Origin: Coriobacteriia bacterium
GTDB lineage: Bacteria; Actinomycetota; Coriobacteriia; Anaerosomatales; PALSA-660
DNA length: 64,000 nucleotides
NCBI GenBank assembly: GCA_030652345.1
Contig: JAUSAU010000043.1
Location: 1-64,000, forward strand
Direction: 5' to 3'
This document shows, one piece after another, positions 27,213-35,124 of the stretch. The position numbers and the translations under genes were made by a program. Position 1 is the stretch's first letter, and each line of letters opens with the position of its first letter. Under the pieces are notes generated by a model. The model was not told the DNA's origin. It did not search any database and saw nothing but the letters and a program-made list of their open reading frames with translations.

Positions 27213-28226
27213 TCAGCCGATGATCCCGAGCGCCTCGCCGCATCGGGGGCACGCGCCGTCGCGCACGCGGTCGTCGAGCACGGCGAACCCGTTGCGCCGC
27301 ACGGCCAGCGCACCGCACACCGGGCAGACGGTGTCCTCTCCCCCGGGCTCGTCGACGTTGCCGAGGTAGACGTAACGCAGTCCGGCATCGTGCCCGATCT
27401 CGCGCGTGCGACGCAAGGTCGCCAACGGCGTGGGAGGCACGTCGGTGAACTCCAGATACGGGAAGAACCGCGTGATGTGCCACGGGACGTCGGGGCCGAG
27501 TGCATCCGCGATCCACACCGCGAGGTCGGTCAGCTGCGCCTCGTCATCGTTGACACCGGGGATCACGTTCGTGACGACTTCGACGTGCAGCCCGTGTACA
27601 TGCATCGCGCGCTCGGCCATCCGCAGGACGGGAGCCGCCGACGGGATCCCGCACAGTCGCCTGGCCGCCTCGTCGGTCATCGCCTTCACGTCGACCCGCC
27701 AGACGTCCAGGGCAGGAGCGAGGTGGTCGAGGCCGGCCTGTGTGATGTAGCCGTTCGTCACCATGACGGTGTAGAGGCCCCGCTCGCGCGCCGCGATGCC
27801 GGTGTCGCGCACGTACTCAGCCCAGATGACCGGCTCGTTGTAGGTGAACGCGATCCCCGCGCAGCCGTACTGTCCCGCGAGTGCGACCGCCTCCGCCGCC
27901 GCCAGCTCGCTCAGAACGGCGTCGTCGGCCCCGCCACGGCTGATCCTCCAGTTCTGGCAGTGCCCACACTTCATCGTGCAGCCGACCGACCCGAGCGAGA
28001 GCGCCGTGGTCCCCGGATGGAAGTGGAACACCGGCTTCTTCTCGATCGGATCGACCGCGACCGAGGAGACCCGGCCGTAGGTGAGCGCGATGAGCGCCCC
28101 GTCCTCGTTGCGGCGGACCCCGCAGACGCCGACGGCACCCGGTGCGATCCGGCACGCGTGCGGGCACAGGAGACAGCGGATCCTCCCGCCGTCCGACTCC
28201 CACAACTCCGCAGGGTGTCCGGACAC
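27213..28226 (-). CDS. AmrS-like radical SAM enzyme (AmmeMemoRadiSam family)
   Basis: A 337-residue radical SAM protein related to pyruvate-formate-lyase activases. The N-terminus has CLLCPHACRIAPGAVGVCGVR (cysteine-rich pre-domain), and the SAM cluster motif CTMKCGHC (CX3CX2C) lies near residue 70, followed by QNW. Conserved SAM-binding stretches include AFTYNEPVIWAEY and MVTNGY. The last 40 residues hold CPVC...CPRC, a zinc-ribbon or rubredoxin-like extension. GTG start at 28226, 10 bp after the stop of the GGDEF fusion gene, so probably co-transcribed. The family usually pairs with Memo-like (AmmeMemoRadiSam B) and A proteins, which are not adjacent here. Role unknown. Confidence 0.85.
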   Translation of the reverse strand: MSGHPAELWESDGGRIRCLLCPHACRIAPGAVGVCGVRRNEDGALIALTYGRVSSVAVDPIEKKPVFHFHPGTTALSLGSVGCTMKCGHCQNWRISRGGADDAVLSELAAAEAVALAGQYGCAGIAFTYNEPVIWAEYVRDTGIAARERGLYTVMVTNGYITQAGLDHLAPALDVWRVDVKAMTDEAARRLCGIPSAAPVLRMAERAMHVHGLHVEVVTNVIPGVNDDEAQLTDLAVWIADALGPDVPWHITRFFPYLEFTDVPPTPLATLRRTREIGHDAGLRYVYLGNVDEPGGEDTVCPVCGALAVRRNGFAVLDDRVRDGACPRCGEALGIIG

Positions 28227-28236
28227 GTCCGCCTCG

Positions 28237-30015
28237 CTATCCGGGCGCCAGCCTGACCTGGTTGCGCCCGCTCTCCTTGGCCTGGTACAGAGCACGATCG
28301 GCGGCCTCCAGCAACTCCACCGGATCGGTGGGGCCGTTGCCAGCGGATGCCACTCCCACAGATACCCTGACGGGCACGGCCTCACTCGCGTCCCCCGTAC
28401 CGGCCCGGATCTCGAGCGCTTCGATCGCGCCCCGCAACTTCTCCGCGACGGCGAACGCGTCGGTCTTGTTCGTGGCGGGCAGTACGATGGCGAACTCGTC
28501 GCCGCCGTAGCGTGCCGGCAGGTCGGTGATGCGAAGGACCGTGCGCAGGAGCTCTCCCACCGCGACCAGCACCCCGTCGCCGGCGACGTGCCCGTGCCGG
28601 TCGTTGACACCCTTGAACCCGTCGATGTCGAGCATGAGCAGCGAGACGGGTGTCGCGTACCGCGCGTGCCGGGCGAGCTCGTCGCGCATACGGTCGGAGA
28701 AGACCCGGCGGTTCCACAGGCCCGTGAGCGAGTCGAGGGTGGCGGATGCCTCGAGCAACCTCACGCTCTGCTCGAGCCGGTTCCGCTGGAGCGGGAAGCA
28801 CAGCTCCCACGACGAGTCACCGCGATGGATCGCCACGGCGAGGTCCCGACACGTCGGGTAGCCGCAGGCGCCGCAGTCGATCGCGTCGCCCGGATCCGCG
28901 AAACCGCCCTCGGCCAGGATCTCCGCGATCTCACCGGGAGACGGCGCCGGTACGCGGACAGGCCGCGGGTCGATGCTGCGGCGCAGCTCCACCGAGGGCA
29001 GATGCCGCAGCAACTCCCTGCTGCTGACGGACGAGCGGACGCGCTTCTCGCGCTCGGCCGCGTCGACGTTGCGCTTGGCGAACAGCGACATCCCGGGGTT
29101 GACCGCGGGTCCGTCGATGCAGCCCTCGCAGTTGAGCGTGTCGACGATGCGCGGCGCCGCCTCACCGGACTCGATGGCGGTCAGCAGCCGCTCGAGGTCC
29201 GCGAGGCCGCGGACGACCTGCACGTCGGACGAGGTCATGTCGCGCGACGAGAGCGTGGCCCGCGGGAATCCGTCGGTGAGCGACAGCTCCTTGAGCGGCT
29301 CGGGGCGACGCGAACCCAGGGGCGCCGACGCGGCCGACCCGGGAGGCGGTGGCGGAGTGCTGTCGATCACGCTCATGAGCTCGGAGAAGTCGATTGCTGC
29401 ATCCACGATGCCCTCGAACTCGGGATCGACCGCCTCGTCCTTGCGCGCGTAGCACGGGCCGATGTAGACGACCGCCGTTCCCTCGGGGTAGAGCGCCTTG
29501 ATGAGCCGCGACTGCGCGATGTAGGGAGGGACGACCGGCACGAGCGCTCCGGTCAGCGAGGGATGGAAGCGCCGCACCCACTCGTTGGTGACCGGACAGG
29601 TCGAGCGGATCACCGGGGGGCCCGACTCGGTCGCGTGGCGCTTCTCATAGGCCAGAGCGACCATCTCCTCGCCGAGCAGCGTCGACTCGACCGCGTAGAA
29701 CCCCATCTCCTCGAGCCGCGACTCCACGTCGGCCGGCTGCGCCGGATGCAGCGCCGCGACGAACTCGGTGGCGAGGAGCGCGACCACGGGCCGATCCGAG
29801 TGCAGGAGCGCTCGGACGGCCGCCGTGTCATCACGCACCAGGTGGCCGCGATGGCCGCACTCCGAGACGCAGAGCCCGCAGGCGACGCACTTCTCCGCGA
29901 TGATGTGGCTGGCGCCGTCGACGACACGGATCGCGCGTGCAGGGCACGACCTGACGCAGCCCCAGCACTCGCGGCACGTCTCCTTGTCCGTGTAGATGAG
30001 CGGTGAGACCGCCAT
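28237..30015 (-). CDS. [FeFe]-hydrogenase-like Fe-S sensor fused to diguanylate cyclase
   Basis: A 592-residue soluble fusion. Residues 8-60: two [4Fe-4S] ferredoxin motifs (Cys 14/17/20/24 and 43/46/49/53). Residues 75-345: H-cluster-type domain with degenerate L1 (STCPVTNEW, C140; the paired Cys of TSCCP is missing), good L2 (GPCYARKDE, C188) and altered L3 (LNCEGCIDGP, C296/C299; CxxC instead of CxxxC). Residues 378-408: a further Fe-S domain (CGACGYPTC, then C406). Residues 425-592: GGDEF domain with intact GGDEF (504-508) and an I-site RITD (495-498) five residues before it. RBS GGAGGGGG. Likely a redox or H2 sensor that makes c-di-GMP; catalytic hydrogenase activity is improbable. Confidence 0.9.
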   Translation of the reverse strand: MAVSPLIYTDKETCRECWGCVRSCPARAIRVVDGASHIIAEKCVACGLCVSECGHRGHLVRDDTAAVRALLHSDRPVVALLATEFVAALHPAQPADVESRLEEMGFYAVESTLLGEEMVALAYEKRHATESGPPVIRSTCPVTNEWVRRFHPSLTGALVPVVPPYIAQSRLIKALYPEGTAVVYIGPCYARKDEAVDPEFEGIVDAAIDFSELMSVIDSTPPPPPGSAASAPLGSRRPEPLKELSLTDGFPRATLSSRDMTSSDVQVVRGLADLERLLTAIESGEAAPRIVDTLNCEGCIDGPAVNPGMSLFAKRNVDAAEREKRVRSSVSSRELLRHLPSVELRRSIDPRPVRVPAPSPGEIAEILAEGGFADPGDAIDCGACGYPTCRDLAVAIHRGDSSWELCFPLQRNRLEQSVRLLEASATLDSLTGLWNRRVFSDRMRDELARHARYATPVSLLMLDIDGFKGVNDRHGHVAGDGVLVAVGELLRTVLRITDLPARYGGDEFAIVLPATNKTDAFAVAEKLRGAIEALEIRAGTGDASEAVPVRVSVGVASAGNGPTDPVELLEAADRALYQAKESGRNQVRLAPG

Positions 30016-30057
30016 ACTCCCCCTCCCACGTCCCGGGCCCCTCGCGCGGCCCTCCCC

Positions 30058-30609
30058 CTACGGCTGTGTGAGCCCCGGCAAACGCACGCGCCGCAGCGCG
30101 ACGAGCAACGGAAGACCGAGCGCGTACACGACGATCGCCTGGCCGACGCCCACGGTGAGGACCCCGTACAGGTAGAGCAGCGGCCATGCTGTCGTGAGCG
30201 ACACCCCGAAGAGAGGCACCTCGGCCAGGCCCGCGGCACGAAGCATGAAGGGCAGATACGCCGGGACGATCAGGGCGTTGCAGACCACGGGACCGAGCAG
30301 GGCGAGCCACGTGCGGTCTCTGAAGCGCCATGACCACATCGCTCCCAGGAGCGTCCCGAGTGAGCCGAAGACGACGTCGAAGAGTCCGACGGCGCCCATC
30401 TTCGCGACACTGTCGAGGTTCGCGATGAGCGAGCCGATGGTGAGACCGGGGATGGCGGCGGGGGTGAGGCAGGCCAGGACCGTGAGCGCCTCGGAGAGCC
30501 GCAACTGGATGATGCCGTTGCCGATCGGCGTCTGCAGCACGAGGTAGGTGAGCACGGCGTAGACGGCCGCGATCACACCTGCCTGCGCAATACGTCGGGC
30601 GTCGCCCAT
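30058..30609 (-). CDS. queT: QueT-family transporter (queuosine precursor ECF S component)
   Basis: A 183-residue integral membrane protein with about six helices. IAQAGVIAAVYAVLTYLV at the N-terminus, IIQLRLSEALTVLACLTP and the charged IANLDSVAKMGAVGLFDVVFGS loop are typical of QueT, the substrate-binding subunit of an energy-coupling-factor importer for preQ0/preQ1-type queuosine precursors. No ECF ATPase or T component is adjacent, as usual for group II ECF systems. A TACAAT -10 candidate lies at about 30675-30680 on this strand. I found no preQ1 riboswitch in the leader. Confidence 0.85.
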   Translation of the reverse strand: MGDARRIAQAGVIAAVYAVLTYLVLQTPIGNGIIQLRLSEALTVLACLTPAAIPGLTIGSLIANLDSVAKMGAVGLFDVVFGSLGTLLGAMWSWRFRDRTWLALLGPVVCNALIVPAYLPFMLRAAGLAEVPLFGVSLTTAWPLLYLYGVLTVGVGQAIVVYALGLPLLVALRRVRLPGLTQP

Positions 30610-30718
30610 GAGGACCGCGGCTCCATCGTCGGGACGGGAGCGCGATGCGACATGCAGCTCCCCCTGCCGCCCGGATTGTACCTGAGCGCACGCGTGGCGG
30701 TACGGCGGATCGGCCGCA

Positions 30719-32791
30719 CTACGCGGGGAGCTGCGGCCCGTCCGTCGACGGCTGAGCGAGAAGCCCTGACGCGCCGGCGAGGGCGCGACGCTCGAGCACG
30801 CGGAGGAACGCGGAGACGACGCGCGGATCGAACTGCGTGCCGGCGTTGCGCTCGAGCTCGAGCCGCGCGGTCGCCGCGGGCAACCGCTTGCGATGTGCGG
30901 CGTTGGATGTCATCGACTCATACGCGTCGGCGACGGCGAGGACGCGCGCCTCGAGCGGGATCTCGGAACCCGCCAGGCAGTCGGGATAGCCCGTGCCATC
31001 GAAGTGCTCGTGGTGATGACGCACGATCGGCGTCAACTCCTCCAGGAAGCTGATCTGCTCCACGATGGAGGCTCCGAGCTCGGAGTGGCGGCGGACGCGC
31101 TCCATCTCATCGGGCGTGAGCGCCGACGGCTTCAGGAGGATCTCCTCGGCGATCCCCGACTTGCCGACGTCATGGAGGAGCCCGGCGAAGCGGACGAGCT
31201 CCACACGATCGACCGGCAGCCCGATCTCGCGCCCGAGCGCCATCGCGTAGTCCATGACCCGGTCGGTATGCCCGTCGTTCCGTGCCTCCTGCGCATCGGC
31301 GAGCGCGGAGAGCGCGGCGATGGCGCGCTGGAACTCGGTCTCGAGCCGCTCGTAGAGCGTCGCGTTCTCGAGCGCGATCGACAAATGGGCGGCGAGCGCC
31401 TCGAGCACGCGCTCGTCGTGTGCCCGGAACGACCCCGCGGTGCGGGACGCGACGAACAGCGTGCCGGCGCGGACGTTACGGTAGCGCAGGTCGGTGGCGA
31501 GCACCGTCCACTCACCGGTCGCCCCTTCCTGCTCGATCAGCGAGGCGAGTTGCGGCACGACGGTCACACCGGCGAGCGGGTCGGGAGCCGATCCGCCGTC
31601 CGCCTCGACGAGGACCGCGGCGATGTCGTCGAGCGTCACGTCGTCTGAGAAGATGACCCGACCGCGCCGCGGACCGAAGCCGTCGGTCACGAACCCGCCC
31701 ACGCCGAAGTCCAGGGTCTTGGACAGGACCTGCACCGCGAGTTCGGACAGGCCGGACCGGTCGAGCGTGGCGTTGAGCGCCTTGGCGACCTCGTTGACCT
31801 GGATGAGCTCGACGAGCTTCGTGTTCGCGTCGATGAATGCGTTCGCGTTCTCGAGCATCGCGGACACGACCTCGGCGAACAACTCGACGAGCCGCATGTC
31901 GTCGCCACCGAGCGCGGGCGGACCGCTCTTCGCCACCTCGAGCACACCGATGATCCCCTGACCGCGACGCAGCGGGACGGCGAGGGCGGTGTGAGGGCCG
32001 CCCGGTGTCGCAGCGCCCGAGGTCACGAGGGAGCGACCCGTGCCGACGACGTGGGCAGCGGTCTCGCTCGGGTCCGGCAACAGCTCACAGTCCCCTACGA
32101 CAGCTGCTTCAGTCAGCGCGCCACCGGGCTGGACAAGCGTCAGACGGGCGCATGCGCCCGCCGTGAGGCGCATGACGGTCGCCAGCGCGCTCGCGGGCAC
32201 GCGATCGTACGCGCGAGCGCCCGCGCCGAGATCGTGCGCGACCTGGGACAGCACGCTGAGTTCGCGCTGCCGGCCGCGGCGTTTCGCATCCTCGCCGAAG
32301 GTGCGCAGGATCAGCTCGGCACGGGAGGCGACGAGCCGTGCCGATGCGTCCGCCCGCTCCCGCGTCATGACGGGCATGTCGTCGGTCACCTCGCGGGCCT
32401 CCGCCTCGCACATCCCTGCGGCGAGCAGGTCAGCGAGGGCGCGACGCCGCTCCTGAGAGCTGCCCGCGTAGCCGGTCAGCACGACGAAGCACGCGATCCC
32501 GTCATCGATCCGGACGGGGGCTACCGTACACGGCATCCCGCCCTCGCAGACCCCGCGGACCGGGGCCGAGGGCTCGTCACATCGCTCGTGCCGCAACGAG
32601 ATGCACGCCAGCGTGGGGCCGCCGAGATTCCTGCACAACACGTCGCACAACGGGAGCGGCCCGGAGGTTGTCAGGGGGCCGCTCGACGCGTCGACGACGG
32701 ACACACTCACACCGAGTGCGATCCTGACCCCGTCCAACGCCTCGCGCCACGTCTTCGACGCGAACGCCTCGGTCTTGACCTCTCGCTCCAC
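30719..32791 (-). CDS. PocR-GAF-GAF-HD-GYP c-di-GMP phosphodiesterase-type protein
   Basis: A 690-residue soluble signalling protein. Residues about 10-150 resemble a PocR-type sensory domain with its cysteine pattern (LCDVLCRNLGG, CDEP, CEGGMPCTVAPV). Two GAF-like domains follow (about 200-340 and 355-480), then HD-GYP (about 500-670) with HTDRVMDYA, LLHDVGKSGI, HHHEHFDGTGYP and ADAYESMT. The usual RPYR after that last motif is replaced by an AAHRKR-type stretch and the C-terminus is short. The GTG at 32791 has RBS AAGGGGAG; the frame is open upstream through the palindrome at 32854-32869. Degradation of c-di-GMP to pGpG or GMP is expected; PocR suggests a small diol or metal-cofactor signal. 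Confidence 0.85.
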   Translation of the reverse strand: MEREVKTEAFASKTWREALDGVRIALGVSVSVVDASSGPLTTSGPLPLCDVLCRNLGGPTLACISLRHERCDEPSAPVRGVCEGGMPCTVAPVRIDDGIACFVVLTGYAGSSQERRRALADLLAAGMCEAEAREVTDDMPVMTRERADASARLVASRAELILRTFGEDAKRRGRQRELSVLSQVAHDLGAGARAYDRVPASALATVMRLTAGACARLTLVQPGGALTEAAVVGDCELLPDPSETAAHVVGTGRSLVTSGAATPGGPHTALAVPLRRGQGIIGVLEVAKSGPPALGGDDMRLVELFAEVVSAMLENANAFIDANTKLVELIQVNEVAKALNATLDRSGLSELAVQVLSKTLDFGVGGFVTDGFGPRRGRVIFSDDVTLDDIAAVLVEADGGSAPDPLAGVTVVPQLASLIEQEGATGEWTVLATDLRYRNVRAGTLFVASRTAGSFRAHDERVLEALAAHLSIALENATLYERLETEFQRAIAALSALADAQEARNDGHTDRVMDYAMALGREIGLPVDRVELVRFAGLLHDVGKSGIAEEILLKPSALTPDEMERVRRHSELGASIVEQISFLEELTPIVRHHHEHFDGTGYPDCLAGSEIPLEARVLAVADAYESMTSNAAHRKRLPAATARLELERNAGTQFDPRVVSAFLRVLERRALAGASGLLAQPSTDGPQLPA

Positions 32792-32853
32792 TGCTCCCCT
32801 TCGGATCCCGTGACACCGATGCGCTATCCTGCGCCATCGTCTCGTGCCGAGAC

Positions 32854-32869
32854 TGTGATATAGGTCACA
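32854..32869. promoter_or_regulatory. Perfect CRP/FNR-superfamily palindrome
   Basis: TGTGA-TATAGG-TCACA, a perfect match to the TGTGA-N6-TCACA operator recognised by CRP-type and HcpR-type regulators. It lies 62 bp upstream of the HD-GYP gene start and 7 bp past the stop of the upstream histidine kinase gene, so it can only control the HD-GYP gene or act on readthrough. A chance match of ten specified bases in an upstream region is unlikely. Confidence 0.7.
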
Positions 32870-32875
32870 TCCCAC

Positions 32876-34414
32876 TCACTCGTCGGCGTCACGGCTCGAT
32901 TCGTCCTCGGACTCGGGGTTCGGGGGCGTCGGCAGCGCGACGGTGAAGACCGTCCCCACGGCCGGATGGCTGGCGACCGTGATGGCGCCGCCACCCGCCT
33001 CGACGATGCGCTTCGCGATCGCGAGCCCGAGCCCGAAGCCCTCGGAGGCGCGCGAGACGTCGGCTCGATAGAAGCGATCGAAGATGTTGGGCAGGTCGGC
33101 CTCGGGGATGCCCGGCCCCGTGTCGCTCACGGTGATGACGACGCCCGCCACGTCGTCCTCAGTCAAGACGGTCACGCGGCCGTCGGACGGCGTGTACTTG
33201 GCGGCGTTGTCGACCAGGATACCGAGGACCTGCTCGAGCCGGTCGGGGTCGACCGACGCCTCGAGCGGACGATCAGCCGGGCCGATGAACTCGAGTTCCT
33301 TGGCCTGATAGCGCGTCGCGGCGTCCGCCAGCACCCGACGCGCGATGGCGTTGACGTCACGACGCACGGGCGCGTAGGTGATGACCCCTTCACTCCGAAT
33401 CATCTCGAGCAGCTGGCGGGTCAGCCGGACCATGCGCCTCGACTCGCGGTCGATCGCGTCGAGCGACTCGTCGCGCACGACCGGGTCGCTCTTTCCCCAC
33501 GATCGCAGGATGTTGATGTGCCCGCGGATTCCGGCGACCGGCGTCGCCAGCTCGTGGGAGGCATCGGCGACGAACCTGGTCTGCGCCTCCGCCGCCCTGC
33601 CGAGACGCTCGATCAGCGAATTGAGCGAGCGTCCGAGGTCACCGATCTCGTTGCGGCCCCGCTCAGGCATCCTGACGTCGAGCCGGCCGGCCGCGATGGA
33701 GTCTGCGGTGGCCCGCAATTCGTCGACGAGTCGCAGCACCCACAGCGTGGTCCCGACCATCGCCCCGACCGTCAGGAACAGCGCGAGCAGCCCCAACTCG
33801 ATCATCGGCGTGCGCAGCGCATCGATCGTGCGCACCTCGCTCGCCGGCTCGTAGATGACGTCGAGCACCCACGTGGCACCGTCGGGCATGGTGAACGGCA
33901 CGTGTACGGCGTAGACGCCGAGGTCGGCCGGCGCGACGAGGTTGTAGACGAGCGACTGTCCGCCGAGATGGCGCACGGTGGACCGGTCCGCCTCGACGGC
34001 TCGTTGCCGCTCGGTGACGTCCTCGACGACCGCATGGACGCTCGTCTTGTACTTGAGTGCGCCGCGGGTGTCGTAGAGGGCGAAGTGGCTCTGCATGAAT
34101 CCGGGGCTCGAGCCGAAGCGCTCCGTCACCCGCTGGATGAACAGGGTGTCCGCGAGCTGGAAGACCGCGCCGTCATCAGCGTCCGAGGCGCCGTCGGATC
34201 CGAGGCTTTGCCTGGCCCGGGACAGCGAGGTGGCCACGTCCTCCCGGACCTCGGCGGCCACCACGTCGGCGACACCCGCCGCCTCGGCGCGTGCGACCTC
34301 GTCCATCTGCTCGGCGATGATCAGATATGTCGTGATACGGAGGAACCCGATCAGCAGGATCGAAACCGCGACGGAGATGACGAAGATGCGCGCCTTGAAG
34401 GAGGACAGGCGCAT
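32876..34414 (-). CDS. Membrane sensor histidine kinase (HAMP, HisKA)
   Basis: A 512-residue kinase: first transmembrane helix (IFVISVAVSILLIGFL), an extracytoplasmic sensor of about 175 residues, second helix (LLALFLTVGAMVGTTLWVL), HAMP, then HisKA with phospho-His in FVADASHELATPVAG and HATPase with NAAKYTP, DTGPGIPEADLPNIFDRFY and GFGLGLAIAKRI. The ATG at 34414 lies 7 bp after the response-regulator stop; an in-frame GTG at 34450 overlapping that gene is the alternative. Acidic Ser/Glu-rich C-tail. Partner of the OmpR-type regulator immediately upstream. Signal unknown. Confidence 0.93.
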   Translation of the reverse strand: MRLSSFKARIFVISVAVSILLIGFLRITTYLIIAEQMDEVARAEAAGVADVVAAEVREDVATSLSRARQSLGSDGASDADDGAVFQLADTLFIQRVTERFGSSPGFMQSHFALYDTRGALKYKTSVHAVVEDVTERQRAVEADRSTVRHLGGQSLVYNLVAPADLGVYAVHVPFTMPDGATWVLDVIYEPASEVRTIDALRTPMIELGLLALFLTVGAMVGTTLWVLRLVDELRATADSIAAGRLDVRMPERGRNEIGDLGRSLNSLIERLGRAAEAQTRFVADASHELATPVAGIRGHINILRSWGKSDPVVRDESLDAIDRESRRMVRLTRQLLEMIRSEGVITYAPVRRDVNAIARRVLADAATRYQAKELEFIGPADRPLEASVDPDRLEQVLGILVDNAAKYTPSDGRVTVLTEDDVAGVVITVSDTGPGIPEADLPNIFDRFYRADVSRASEGFGLGLAIAKRIVEAGGGAITVASHPAVGTVFTVALPTPPNPESEDESSRDADE

Positions 34415-34421
34415 GCCCGCG

Positions 34422-35102
34422 TCAGCCCCTCGCGAAGAAGTACCCGACACCCCTGATCGTCTGGATCACGCGTGCCCCGCGGTCGCCGATCTTTCCGCGC
34501 AGGTGACACATGAAGACCTCGATCACGTTGCTGTCGGTCGAGTGCTGTCCCGACCACACGTTGCGGATCAGCTCCTCACGCGTGACGGCTCGGCCCGCGT
34601 TCATCACGAGGAAGGAGAGCAGATCGAACTCCTTGCCCGTGAGGTCGAGAACGCGGCCGTCGACCGACGCCCGGCGCGCCAGGATATCGACCTCGACCCC
34701 GGAGGCCGTGAAGACGGGGCCCGGGATAGTGGGCTCGGATCGCTTGAGCAGCGCGCGAACCCGCGACAGCAGCTCCGCCATCTCGAACGGCTTGCGGAGA
34801 TAGTCGTCCGCACCCGCGTCGAAACCCGCGACGACGTCGGAGGTCTCGGAGCGCGCCGTGAGCATCAGGATCGGCCTGCGGAACCCGTGGTCCCGCAGCG
34901 TGCGTGCCACGTCCAGGCCCTCGACCCCGGGCAGCATCAGGTCGAGCACCAGCAGATCGGGCGGCTCGTTCTCGACCGCCTCGAGGGCGGCGGCGCCGTC
35001 CGCGGCGCGGCGCACGGTGAAACCGTTGTGCATGAGCTCGAGTTCGACGAAACGAGCGATGCTCTCGTCGTCCTCGACAAGCAGGATGGTTGCCTCGGAC
35101 AT
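34422..35102 (-). CDS. OmpR/PhoB-family response regulator
   Basis: A 226-residue regulator: receiver domain with acidic pair EDD near residue 10, phospho-acceptor D54 (LLVLDLMLPG) and K in LRKPFEM, then a winged-helix Trans_reg_C domain (LTGKEFDLLSFLVMNAG, VEVF-like HLRGKIG, IQTIRGVGYFF). GGAGGT lies just upstream of the ATG. Only 22 bp separate it from asd, so lysC-asd-regulator-kinase may form one transcript. Targets unknown. Confidence 0.95.
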   Translation of the reverse strand: MSEATILLVEDDESIARFVELELMHNGFTVRRAADGAAALEAVENEPPDLLVLDLMLPGVEGLDVARTLRDHGFRRPILMLTARSETSDVVAGFDAGADDYLRKPFEMAELLSRVRALLKRSEPTIPGPVFTASGVEVDILARRASVDGRVLDLTGKEFDLLSFLVMNAGRAVTREELIRNVWSGQHSTDSNVIEVFMCHLRGKIGDRGARVIQTIRGVGYFFARG

Positions 35103-35124
35103 CTCTACCTCCAGGGCCACTCTG

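Noticed and set aside
30610..30718. preQ1 riboswitch upstream of queT
   Set aside because: The leader was compared with preQ1-I core features and no C-rich loop plus A-rich tail was found; only a -10 candidate remains.
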